DNA of 64,000 nt, from NCBI GenBank assembly GCA_002433075.1, contig DJHM01000011.1, positions 191,135 through 255,134 on the forward strand, given 5' to 3'. Below the pieces are notes generated by a model. The model saw nothing but the letters and a program-made list of their open reading frames with translations, was not told where the DNA came from and ran no database searches. Each line of letters begins with the position of its first letter. Positions within the stretch are counted from its first letter, which is position 1. Position numbers and translations under genes: made by a program. The DNA is from Latescibacteria bacterium UBA6620. Its GTDB lineage: Bacteria; Latescibacterota; UBA2968. Positions 55,017 to 62,924 of the stretch are shown here, one piece after another.

Positions 55017-55139
55017 ATGAACACCACATATTACATTTGGGCGGTCCAGTTGTCTCTTTGCTCTTCGGTCTTCGTGTTCAGGGCGGCCGAAATCATAACC
55101 AAGGTCATTTGTAACGATCCAGATGGGAGGATCTCCTGA
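55017..55139 (+). CDS. possible 40-residue peptide behind the operator
   Basis: ATG 55017 follows the palindrome directly; the frame encodes MNTTYYIWAVQLSLCSSVFV and ends at TGA 55139. It has a hydrophobic middle and no ribosome-binding site, since the palindrome occupies that place. It would be expressed only if translated from a nearly leaderless transcript. The call rests on position only. Confidence 0.25.
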   Translation: MNTTYYIWAVQLSLCSSVFVFRAAEIITKVICNDPDGRIS

Positions 55140-55419
55140 GTGTTCGTGAGAACACCATTGCAGAACCTCCGGGCTATTCGTCACGGGGTTGCTCACTGCG
55201 ACCGAAGACGACCATCCTTGCGGGCGCAAGTTCCCTACTGCTATTGCTCTCGCCCGATGGTGTCTACCTGTGGGCGTGCGTCACGGCTGTGACGTTGTCA
55301 ATAATGCTCTCCGAGGCCTACAGCAAGAGACACGTGCTACCACCTGCCGAACACAGCTCGCTTCGAGCGCGGTGGCAGCATCACAAGAAAGCTTTTCCCA
55401 TAGAAGAGGAGGAATCTGA

Positions 55420-55770
55420 GTGGAACCACTGTTCCTGTCTGAAAGGCAAGGCAAAAGACCCATGGGTGTCTATCTCTGCCACGCCAAGCGAATCCACGTC
55501 GTCTATGACTTCTTCGATGTCTGTCTCGGCCTGGAAGGGTTCAAGAAGCTGAGGGAAATGGTATCGAGCCTGCTGGTGGATCCCGGGTCCGCCTCCAGCT
55601 TCGCCCTGCACTTTGCCTGTGCAGGCATCTCCGTTCCCCTCGACGACCTCCTGACACTGAGAGGGGTCCTGGATGAAGCCATGGATCGCGTCGCCGAGCT
55701 CGAGCTGGAGGATGAAACACGGAGCGATCCACACGTCGGCAACGACTGGTATGAAGTCGGCACCAACTGA
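55420..55770 (+). CDS. small conserved-looking protein of unknown function
   Basis: 116 residues from GTG 55420, which follows GGAGGAATCTGA. Codon third positions are GC-rich as in neighbouring real genes. No domain recognised; predicted mostly helical, with FFDVCLGLEGFKKLREMVSS and DDLLTLRGVLDEAMDRVAEL as amphipathic helices and an acidic C-terminus. It precedes the heme-monooxygenase-like gene by 80 bp. Confidence 0.5.
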   Translation: MEPLFLSERQGKRPMGVYLCHAKRIHVVYDFFDVCLGLEGFKKLREMVSSLLVDPGSASSFALHFACAGISVPLDDLLTLRGVLDEAMDRVAELELEDETRSDPHVGNDWYEVGTN

Positions 55771-55850
55771 AACCCACTCACCCCTTCGGTTGACCGAGAC
55801 GACTCAATCACACGCGATGAACCCATAGTACCTTTGAAAGAAGGCCGCCG

Positions 55851-56183
55851 TTGATTACGGTCGCGAACAGAATCTACGTACACCGCGACCACGCAGAGGC
55901 GTTCGAGGAGCGGTTTAGCAACCGCGCACATCTCGTTGACGGAATGCCTGGCTTCATATCGAACCAGGTCTTGCGTCCCACGACGGAGGGGGACCCCTAC
56001 GTCGTCTTCACGCTCTGGGAGTCCAAGGAAGATTTCGAAGGGTGGGTCAGTTCGGACGCATTCCGGAAAGGACACGCGAAGTCAGGATCCCTCCCCAAGG
56101 GTGCATTCACCCACGAAAACAAGCTGGAGATCCACGAGGTGTTTCTCGACTCGACTCGCCGCCAGGAAGAGGCGCGTGCGTGA
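55851..56183 (+). CDS. ABM-fold heme-degrading monooxygenase-like protein (IsdG/HmoA type)
   Basis: 110 residues from TTG 55851 after AAGAAGG. The ferredoxin-like dimeric alpha/beta-barrel pattern is visible: ITVANRIYVHRDHAEAFEER, LVDGMPGFISNQVL, YVVFTLWESKEDFEGWVSS, then FRKGHAKSG. Members open the heme ring to release iron. It overlaps the next gene (GTGA), which encodes the start of a hemin-binding protein; the pair supports a heme-iron role. The Asn of the catalytic region could be N78-type but is not assigned. Confidence 0.8.
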   Translation: MITVANRIYVHRDHAEAFEERFSNRAHLVDGMPGFISNQVLRPTTEGDPYVVFTLWESKEDFEGWVSSDAFRKGHAKSGSLPKGAFTHENKLEIHEVFLDSTRRQEEARA

Positions 56184-56374
56184 AATCGATCCGAATGAGC
56201 CTTCTCTTTGCCTGCGTAGTGGGTCTGACCGCACCCGCGCAGCCCCAGGATCGCATACGGATCGTATCTATCGGTGGCGCGGTGACCGAAATCCTGTTCG
56301 CACTGGGCGCGGAATCAGACATCGTAGACTGCGATTCCACAAGCGATTACCCTTCAGGGAACTGCCAAACATAG
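56180..56374 (+). pseudogene. truncated hemin ABC transporter substrate-binding protein
   Basis: GTG 56180 overlaps the preceding stop (GTGA). Signal peptide SIRMSLLFACVVGLTAPAQP is followed by RIRIVSIGGAVTEILFALGA, the family's conserved N-terminal motif, then DCDSTSDYP. The frame ends at TAG 56374, after 64 residues of the ~280 expected. The remaining sequence up to the nitroreductase gene (46 bp) holds nothing of the rest, so a deletion removed the bulk of the gene, and perhaps its permease and ATPase. Confidence 0.8.
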
Positions 56375-56420
56375 TGCCCACCATTACCTGATTGGTGTAG
56401 AATATAGAAAGGAGAGTTTC

Positions 56421-56999
56421 GTGAGTGTCAAAGTGACCACAAATCCTACGATCGATCTTCTACTTAAGCGTCGTTCGCTGGTCGTTGCCAACATGACCAA
56501 TCCCGGGCCTTCAGTCGAAGAACTGAGGATAATTCTTCGATGCGCAACACGAGTGCCGGATCACGGCAAGCTGACCCCCTGGCGAATTTCAGTCATCCAG
56601 GGAAACGCGAGGAAAGAAGTGGGTCAGATCTGGGGCGACACGTTCAGGGAGAAAAACCCGGATGCCACTGAGGAACAGATTCAGGCAGAATATGAGCGTC
56701 CGGCACGTGCTCCGGTGATGCTGGTCGTCAGTACTAAAATCGAGAGTGACAGGGTTCCCGAGTGGGAACAGATCCTGTCCGGTGCAGCAGTCTGTCAGAA
56801 CACGTTGGTGGCAGCAACAGCTCTGGGATACCACGCCCAGTGGCTTTCGGAGTGGCCCAACTACGACGACGACGTCAAGCGGGAGATGGGGCTGGCGCCC
56901 GAGGACCAGTTCCTAGGCTTCATCTACATTGGTACAGCCGAACGCCCCCCGGTGGAACGACCCAGACCTGAGCTATCCGACGTCGTCTCATACTGGTGA
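56421..56999 (+). CDS. nitroreductase family protein (YdjA-like)
   Basis: 192 residues from GTG 56421 after AAAGGAGAGTTTC. FMN-binding signatures: LKRRSLVVANM near the N-terminus, then RVPDHGKLTPWRISVIQG (the R-x-P-D-H-G-K-L-x-P-W motif of the YdjA group), QNTLVAATALGYHAQW and FLGFIYIGTAERPP at the end. It reduces nitro compounds or quinones with NAD(P)H. It is separated from the truncated hemin gene by 46 bp. Confidence 0.9.
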   Translation: MSVKVTTNPTIDLLLKRRSLVVANMTNPGPSVEELRIILRCATRVPDHGKLTPWRISVIQGNARKEVGQIWGDTFREKNPDATEEQIQAEYERPARAPVMLVVSTKIESDRVPEWEQILSGAAVCQNTLVAATALGYHAQWLSEWPNYDDDVKREMGLAPEDQFLGFIYIGTAERPPVERPRPELSDVVSYW

Positions 57000-57039
57000 G
57001 TGCTCGTCAGATTCCTTACGAGATGTCTGGACTCGCGAG

Positions 57040-58143
57040 CTAATCAACAGACCTGGCAACAACGAGATCTTCGTTCAGCCGGAACCCGAGGCCCGGGCCC
57101 TCGGGCAGGATGAGATGACCATTCTCGACGCGGCTGGGCGGATAGAGCAGGTCGTTTTCCCATTCGTTTTTTGGTGCACCTCCAGCATACTCCTGATAGA
57201 GCAGGTTCGGGACCGTCGCACACACGTGTGAGGCCGCTCTCGTGACGACCGGTCCACACCAGTTGTGAATGGCAATGTCGACGCCGTAGACTTGCGCCAG
57301 CGATGCGGTCTTGCAGCTCTCGAGGATCCCGCCGTTCGTACCAGTCTCAGGCTGGAAGTAAGCCAGAGCGCCGCTGTCCAACACAGCCTTCGCTTCCGCC
57401 CGGGAACACGTGAGCTCGCCGGTGGCCAGTGGGATGGACGTGGCATCCGCAATTCGTCTCAGCAGGTCTGGATCGTCTTCTGTTGGCGCCTCGAAGAAAA
57501 GGATGTCCAGCGGCTCTAGGGCTTCGGCGGCCATCAACGCGCCCTCCAGACTGAAGCGGTTGTGTGCATCGATGGCCAGCCGATAACCGTCACCGACGGC
57601 GTTGCGCACCTGCTCCACCCGTGCGATCTGGCTCGCCAACTCGCGCGGGTCAGGCGTTCCACGGCCCTCGAATGGATCCCATTTGAACATCTCGAAACCC
57701 GCTTCTTTGGCCGCAACAATTCGTTCGACCCTCTCTCCCCAGTCGTCAGCTCCATCGAAGACTCCGTGGTCTGCGTAAAGGGGGATGGCCTGTCGCCGCT
57801 GTCCGCCCAGCAAGGCGCAGACCGGAAGCTCTGCGACCTGTCCCAGAATGTCCCAGAGAGCGATTTCCAACGCCGACACTGCTGCGCACGCTTCGCGGCC
57901 ATCCGCAATCGGGAGAAAGCGATCGACGAAAGACTCGATCGCCAGCGGATCGCCCCCGACCAGCTCCTGGCCAATTGACACGATGTGGTTCCGTACGGCG
58001 TTGGCTTCTCCCCGCCAGGTGAACCCTTCCCCGATTCCTTCAATACCCTGATCGGTCTGAACCTTGACCATTACCCATTCGCCATAGCCTCGGGTCGCCT
58101 GAATCGTGACGGGCACAACGTTACGAATCCGTATCTGACTCAT
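57040..58143 (-). CDS. mandelate-racemase/muconate-lactonizing (enolase superfamily) enzyme
   Basis: 367 residues. ATG 58143 is chosen; the extra in-frame sequence to 58224 is unlike the family. Metal ligands: Asp in RLAIDAHNRFS, Glu in ILFFEAPTEDD, Glu in IPLATGELTCS. The KxK position is FKWDPFEGRG, and the C-terminal His lies in VDIAIHNWCGPVV. Its pattern fits galactonate/mandelate-type sugar-acid dehydratases (W-D-P-F motif). It is separate from the one at 39413 and from the large cluster. It is convergent with the nitroreductase gene. Confidence 0.9.
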   Translation of the reverse strand: MSQIRIRNVVPVTIQATRGYGEWVMVKVQTDQGIEGIGEGFTWRGEANAVRNHIVSIGQELVGGDPLAIESFVDRFLPIADGREACAAVSALEIALWDILGQVAELPVCALLGGQRRQAIPLYADHGVFDGADDWGERVERIVAAKEAGFEMFKWDPFEGRGTPDPRELASQIARVEQVRNAVGDGYRLAIDAHNRFSLEGALMAAEALEPLDILFFEAPTEDDPDLLRRIADATSIPLATGELTCSRAEAKAVLDSGALAYFQPETGTNGGILESCKTASLAQVYGVDIAIHNWCGPVVTRAASHVCATVPNLLYQEYAGGAPKNEWENDLLYPPSRVENGHLILPEGPGLGFRLNEDLVVARSVD

Positions 58144-58312
58144 CGCTCTTTCCTCACAGTGGAAACTCGCTTCGTGTCGACCGCATCCAGCTATCTCCCA
58201 CAACGAAACGATGATAGCCCTCACCCACCCAGGTCGTCAAACCAGTGGGAGGATCTCTTGTTTCCCACCCACCGGTCCCTAACTTGTAGACCAGAAAAGG
58301 AGGTCCCAAACG

Positions 58313-58560
58313 ATGAAGACTCTGGCTCAACTAGTGATGACTGTCCTCGGCTGCCTCGCGTTCCTGGTGGAAACCAGGGCAGAGGAACTCAGGGTGGCAT
58401 TCGGACAGGGTCGCCCACCGTTTGTCTACGAAGTTGATGGGATGTGGGAGGGCTTTGAAATCGATATCGTCCGGGAAGTCCTCGCGGTCAGGGGGCACTC
58501 GATCGAAGCGAAGCGACACTTCCCCAACACCAAGCTGGCCAGGGTTGTGAAACCTCATCC
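58313..58560 (+). pseudogene. truncated solute-binding protein (SBP family 3-like)
   Basis: ATG 58313 behind AAAAGGAGG starts a signal peptide (MKTLAQLVMTVLGCLAFLVE) and the first lobe of a family-3 binding protein: LRVAFGQGRPPFVYEVDGMW, EGFEIDIVREVLAVRGH. Homology ends near 58560; beyond it the frame merely runs antisense through mutM. About 80 of the ~250 residues remain. The strong RBS suggests it was recently active. Confidence 0.7.
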
Positions 58561-58570
58561 GACCCCACGA

Positions 58571-59365
58571 TCAATGCTGAAGATCGGGTACCCAGGCGGT
58601 TGTTCTCCCCCCGACCTCATCGAAAACCACCTTTTCTCCGCTCCTGGTTACCGCATCCGCCGACCTGCCCCATCTGACGTGGAAAAGCCAGCTCTTGGGG
58701 AACCGGTCCGAGTCCGCGTCCACCGATACGGCCTTCTTGATGACGCTCATCACCGCGCTCCGAAGCCGCTTCACCTCTTCCCAATCGAGCGATTGCGCCG
58801 GACGGCGAGGCGCGATTCCCGACCTGAACAGAACTTCGTCGGCGATCCAGTTACCCACCCCGGCCACGAAGGACTGATCGAGGAGCAGCGCTTTGATGGG
58901 TCCCCGCCGGCCCGCGAGCCGTTCTCGCAGTTGACGCGCGGAGATCGGGGCGATCAGGGGGTCGAACCCAAGCTCACTGATCGGGGGTTCTGTTTCCGGG
59001 TCCCCCACGAGCCGGATTCTGCCCAGCCGTCGGCGATTGTCGTAGACCACACGCCCTGTGGCCGTAACCAGATCGAGCTTCACGTATCTCTCGCGCGGCT
59101 CGGTTGGCTGAAGCGCCTCGAACCGACCCGTCATTCCGAAATGAAAAACCGGGTGCGGTGGACGATCGAGGATGATCCACGCGTACTTCCCCCGTCGATC
59201 CGTACCCACAACCCGACGCCCTTTCAGCTTCCCCGACAGCGTGCGTGGCGCCACTCCCGATATCACAATTCGGTCATCGGCCGCCCAGACTTTTTCGATT
59301 CGCTCACCGGAGAGAACGCGCTCCGCGATCCGGCGGAACGATTCAACTTCAGGTAACTCTGGCAC
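58571..59365 (-). CDS. mutM: formamidopyrimidine-DNA glycosylase family (zincless finger)
   Basis: 264 residues from ATG 59365. N-terminal MPELPEVESFRR supplies the catalytic Pro and Glu; the beta-hairpin Lys is in DRRGKYAWII. The helix-two-turn-helix QSFVAGVGNWIADEVLFRSG is intact. The C-terminus lacks the four-Cys zinc finger; it reads FDEVGGRTTAWVPDLQ, the zincless-finger form also seen in NEIL1 and some plant/bacterial Fpg proteins, with the catalytic Arg kept (GGRTT). It removes oxidised purines such as 8-oxoguanine. It is the last gene of a minus-strand run after the PhyH gene. Confidence 0.9.
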   Translation of the reverse strand: MPELPEVESFRRIAERVLSGERIEKVWAADDRIVISGVAPRTLSGKLKGRRVVGTDRRGKYAWIILDRPPHPVFHFGMTGRFEALQPTEPRERYVKLDLVTATGRVVYDNRRRLGRIRLVGDPETEPPISELGFDPLIAPISARQLRERLAGRRGPIKALLLDQSFVAGVGNWIADEVLFRSGIAPRRPAQSLDWEEVKRLRSAVMSVIKKAVSVDADSDRFPKSWLFHVRWGRSADAVTRSGEKVVFDEVGGRTTAWVPDLQH

Positions 59366-59388
59366 GCTTCACTCCAGTTTCGCTCCCG

Positions 59389-60660
59389 TCAATCACTCAG
59401 CTGACCCGTGGGTACACGAATGTGCGCGTTGGCTTCGGCGACGCTGTCGGCATCCTCTTCCACCTGGCGGTATCCGTAATCGTCGCGATCGCCGGCGGCC
59501 TGGGAGCGGGCCAGGACGGATTGCTGAAGGGTATCGTGTTCATCCGGGCAGACGTGACGGAGGAGGGGCTGCAGATCGGCAGGTAGATCGAGGTATTCGG
59601 AGTGGGACAGGGGCCGACAAACCTGGTTGACATTGTAGTTCACGCCAGGGGCAAAGTCGTCGACGGACACCCACCACGGACACCATCGGTTGACCACGAC
59701 GACCCGTTGCCGACCGCTGTTGTTGTGCGCGGCGGCCGCGTGCCAGCATCGGGAATCCTGGATGTAGACCGATCCCGCCGACGCCTCGATCTGCATGTCA
59801 CCGGGGATGGGTGCCGAGACGATCACGCCGTCGTTCGGTCCACGTGGATTCCGCTTGTCTCTATGCGATCCCGGAACGACCCACGTCCCCGCCGATGTTT
59901 CGTCCACGTCCGTGAGATTCCAGATCATCACGAGACACATCGTGACATCGGGGAACGGCTGTCGAATGCAACCGACGTTCAGACTTGGGTCGCTCCTCCC
60001 ATAAGCAGAGAGATCGTGGGGCCAGTCGGTGTGCCACTTGCGGAGGTGAAACGTCTCCGAACCCGATTGGATGGGTTCACCACGCGATGGGCGATCTTCG
60101 AGGACGCGGATGTGGAGCTGCGCGATCCGCATGTGATCGTCGAGCACCCGTCTGGCGACGGCCGTGACGACGGGATGAGCGAGGTAGCGAGCGTAGCTCG
60201 GCATCCAGATGATTTCACACGGGATCTTTGGCGGATGGCCGACACGCCGGACAGGTCGCAGTTCGACGCCCCTGGCGTTCGCTTCTTCGAGTAAGGCCGC
60301 TCCTTCCAGACCCGTTTCGGAATGCAGGTCTTTGACCGCCTCTAGGTTCCGGTCGACTTTCGATCGAGCGGCGATCGCCTCATCACGGATGGCCGCGACT
60401 TCCTCCTGAGGAATGACATTGTCGATCACGCAGAACCCGAGATTGCGGATCGATTCTGAGCATTTCTCCACAGCCCCCTCGGATGCGGCATCGAAGGCGT
60501 AGGCCCGGGTGAGCTTCAGCTCGGCGGATACAGCTTCGGGATCGGTCGCTTGTTGAAGCTCGTCACGAGCGACTTCGAGCTCCTGCTCGAGGCGGGAAAC
60601 TTTCGAACGGAGTGCGTTGACGTCCACGTCTGACCTCTGCTTTGTGTTTGACCCACTCAC
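59389..60660 (-). CDS. PhyH-family Fe(II)/2-oxoglutarate dioxygenase with coiled-coil N-terminus
   Basis: 423 residues from GTG 60660. Residues ~15-40 form a coiled coil (ALRSKVSRLEQELEVARDEL). HxD is in KWHTDWPHDL, AGTWVVPGSHRDKRNPRG follows, and the distal His is in RCWHAAAAHNNSGRQRVV with Arg. The WCPWWVSVDDF tail motif links it to the PhyH at 24859. A long C-terminal tail (~60 residues) is extra. It follows the FAD oxidase gene by 135 bp on the same strand. Confidence 0.88.
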   Translation of the reverse strand: MSGSNTKQRSDVDVNALRSKVSRLEQELEVARDELQQATDPEAVSAELKLTRAYAFDAASEGAVEKCSESIRNLGFCVIDNVIPQEEVAAIRDEAIAARSKVDRNLEAVKDLHSETGLEGAALLEEANARGVELRPVRRVGHPPKIPCEIIWMPSYARYLAHPVVTAVARRVLDDHMRIAQLHIRVLEDRPSRGEPIQSGSETFHLRKWHTDWPHDLSAYGRSDPSLNVGCIRQPFPDVTMCLVMIWNLTDVDETSAGTWVVPGSHRDKRNPRGPNDGVIVSAPIPGDMQIEASAGSVYIQDSRCWHAAAAHNNSGRQRVVVVNRWCPWWVSVDDFAPGVNYNVNQVCRPLSHSEYLDLPADLQPLLRHVCPDEHDTLQQSVLARSQAAGDRDDYGYRQVEEDADSVAEANAHIRVPTGQLSD

Positions 60661-60795
60661 GATTCAGGCGAAACGATTAGGTCGTCTCCACTCAGGGCAA
60701 CTGTCAGCCATGTGTCATCCCGGTATGCTTCTTGGCCGGGATCCATTTTCCGGCCTTGATCGCCCGCGTGGTTCGAGATCCGGCCCCCACCCGAC

Positions 60796-62016
60796 TCAAT
60801 GAATAGAATGGTACTGGTGTGCGTAGAACTCTTCGCAATGGGCCCGCAGAGAGGCGTCCGTCGGGTAATCGTCACCGAAACGGTCGACTCGGAGCACGCT
60901 CGCATCGATCCAAGGTTCGCGTCCACAGATGATGTCCGCAACGATTCTGCCTGTGCCTGGAGAACGGTTGACACCGCCCACGCAGCACCCCGAGAGCACA
61001 ATGAGACCTTTCAGACCGGCCGGCTCGGAAAGGATGAGCCTTCCGTCCGGAGTCATCGTCGGCAAACCGCGACGCTCACGAACAATCGTGGCGTCCGACA
61101 GGGCCGGGAAGAAGGCAGTGGCCGCATCCCTCAGCTGCTGGTAGTAGATTGGATCGGCTTCCAGTGCGGAGATTTCGAATCTGCGGTCGAAGTCATCCAT
61201 GTCGAAGCTGAGGGGGCGATAGCCATATCCGCCGACGAGCAGTCCCCCTGCTTCGGGTCTGACGTAAATCTGAGGTTCGGTGATCCGAACGATCGGCTGC
61301 CCCGGCGAGACATCGCCTATCGGTCCGGTATCGAAGGCCTGATGCCGCACCGCTACCGTGTGCAGATTCAGGCCGAGTCGATGTCCGAACTGCCGAACCC
61401 ACGCCCCCGCAGCCAGCACGACCCATTTCGCTTCAATCGTGCCGTCGGCGGTCTCAACGCCCGTGACGCGACCATCCTCAACCAGAAGTCCGGTCGCCTC
61501 CGTACGGGTGCGGATTTCAACGCCACGATCCGCAGCGGCCGCTGCAAAGGCCACGGCCACGGACTTCGGCTCAACGTAGCCATCCTGCGGGATCGACAGA
61601 ATCCGACAATCTGCAGGAGGAGCGAAGGTGGGCACCAGCTCCCGGGCTTTGTCGGGTGAGATGAATTCGACTTCGTTCTTCAGATGCGGGACGGCCGCAC
61701 TGGCTTCAAGTTCATCTTTGAACTTCTCAGTCAAGGCGACACGTAGGCTTCCCGTTTGTCGAAAGTCGATCGCCCTTCCTGTGCGCTGCTCGAAATCCTC
61801 GAAGAATTCGGCGCAGTACTTCCCGAACTCGAAAGCAAAAGGGTCGACGTTCAGGTAGCCTGTCTGGCCGGCAGCCTGCGGCGACGTACCGCTGGCGATC
61901 GGTCCGCGGTCGAGGAGAACGACATCCTCCTGGCCTGCGTCGCTCAGGTGAAATGCCGCGCCCGTTCCGAAGACCCCTCCGCCGATAATGACGGTATTCG
62001 CTGATTTTGGAATCAA
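60796..62016 (-). CDS. DAO-family FAD-dependent oxidoreductase (sarcosine/glycine-oxidase-like)
   Basis: 406 residues from TTG 62016, preceded by AAGGACAG; the longer in-frame start (62067) lacks an RBS. FAD-binding TVIIGGGVFGTGAAFHLSDA is the dinucleotide motif, followed by VVLLDRG. The C-terminal RRGLPTMTPDGRLIL and SGCCVGGVNRSPGTGRIVAD are typical of sarcosine/dimethylglycine-oxidase relatives, which oxidise C-N bonds of amino acids or amines. It sits 69 bp downstream of the HxG PhyH gene, so the two may act in sequence. Confidence 0.88.
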   Translation of the reverse strand: MIPKSANTVIIGGGVFGTGAAFHLSDAGQEDVVLLDRGPIASGTSPQAAGQTGYLNVDPFAFEFGKYCAEFFEDFEQRTGRAIDFRQTGSLRVALTEKFKDELEASAAVPHLKNEVEFISPDKARELVPTFAPPADCRILSIPQDGYVEPKSVAVAFAAAAADRGVEIRTRTEATGLLVEDGRVTGVETADGTIEAKWVVLAAGAWVRQFGHRLGLNLHTVAVRHQAFDTGPIGDVSPGQPIVRITEPQIYVRPEAGGLLVGGYGYRPLSFDMDDFDRRFEISALEADPIYYQQLRDAATAFFPALSDATIVRERRGLPTMTPDGRLILSEPAGLKGLIVLSGCCVGGVNRSPGTGRIVADIICGREPWIDASVLRVDRFGDDYPTDASLRAHCEEFYAHQYHSIH

Positions 62017-62085
62017 AGTTCTGTCCTTGATGTTGCAGTGGTAAGGTGGGTTTGGACATCTCCGCAAAGCATGGAGCGAGATGAA

Positions 62086-62880
62086 CTATATGCCTGGGTG
62101 AAGAATAGGCTCCCTCCGGCTGTCGGCCGCCACTTCGGTATAGAAGAGACGCTGGGCCGGCGTCATCCGTTCGAGTGCTTCCCTGGGGGGCCAGTAGGAG
62201 CGCCATTTCATGCCGGCATGGTTGTACTTATAGAACAGGTTGACTCGATCGTGGTCCCGATTCCAGGGCAAGGCGCCGTGCGCCAGAGCCTCCGGAAAGA
62301 TGACGACCGAACCGGCCTTGCAGGGAACCGACCGCAGGACCGAGCTGTCGAACGTGCCGTTGCTGAAGTCCGTGAGATCCACGGGGGTTTGGAAGTGGGA
62401 GTTATGACTCCCGGGAACGCACACAAACCCGCCTTCCTCTTCGGTTACGTCGGTCAGGTTGAAGGAGACCACCGTGTGACCGGCAAAGATCTTCCCGTTA
62501 GCGTGTTGATACGTGAAGTTGGGATCGATATCGTCTCTCGCTCCGCCGTGAAGATTGAGGCCGCCATACCCGTTCCGTCGAATGCGCCCATAGGCGACCT
62601 CCAGCCTCAGCTGCGGACTGATGATTTCTGTGAGGATATCGATGACAGGGGGAAGGTCGATCAGGTCCACGAAGTCCGGCCCGATACTGGCCAGGTCGCC
62701 CACGCTGGTTTCGCCGGAGGAAGGTTCGGAATAGGACACTCCCTTAGGCAACCGATCGAGAGGTGTGTCGATCACCTCGTGAAGCGCCCCAATCAGTCGC
62801 TCGCAAAGGTCACGCGACAGCACGTCCTCGATCACAAGGTAGCCGGCCACGTCGAAGAGATACTTCTCTCTATCCGTCAT
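62086..62880 (-). CDS. PhyH-family oxygenase with HxG iron motif (halogenase-like facial dyad)
   Basis: 264 residues from ATG 62880. The proximal motif is H111-G-G113 in GGLNLHGGARDD; no Asp/Glu stands at His+2, though D116-D117 follow a few residues later. The distal His is H201 in PEALAHGALPW, and Arg R212 is in DHDRVNLF. VCVPGSHNSHFQTP is intact. It shares MTDREKYLFDVAGYLVIEDV with the paralogue at 52681. It is placed upstream of the FAD oxidase and a second PhyH on the same strand, possibly one transcript. Whether it halogenates or hydroxylates cannot be read from sequence. Confidence 0.85.
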   Translation of the reverse strand: MTDREKYLFDVAGYLVIEDVLSRDLCERLIGALHEVIDTPLDRLPKGVSYSEPSSGETSVGDLASIGPDFVDLIDLPPVIDILTEIISPQLRLEVAYGRIRRNGYGGLNLHGGARDDIDPNFTYQHANGKIFAGHTVVSFNLTDVTEEEGGFVCVPGSHNSHFQTPVDLTDFSNGTFDSSVLRSVPCKAGSVVIFPEALAHGALPWNRDHDRVNLFYKYNHAGMKWRSYWPPREALERMTPAQRLFYTEVAADSRREPILHPGI

Positions 62881-62924
62881 CGATCCTTCCTCCTGTATTT
62901 TTCACTTTGCACTCCGCGTCAGCG

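Larger units (their letters stand above)
54753..55419. other. 667-bp region with promoter/operator but no clear gene
   Basis: It contains a consensus promoter (54957-54985), a 20-bp perfect palindrome (54997-55016), a 40-codon ORF starting right after it, and an inverted repeat GTGTTC-GTGA-GAACAC at 55140-55155. From about 55244 a plus-strand frame encodes a hydrophobic stretch (VYLWACVTAVTLSIML) followed by a charged tail up to EEEESE near 55419, possibly a decayed small membrane protein. Base composition is visibly more AT-rich around 54950-55030 than in the flanks. Confidence 0.5.
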
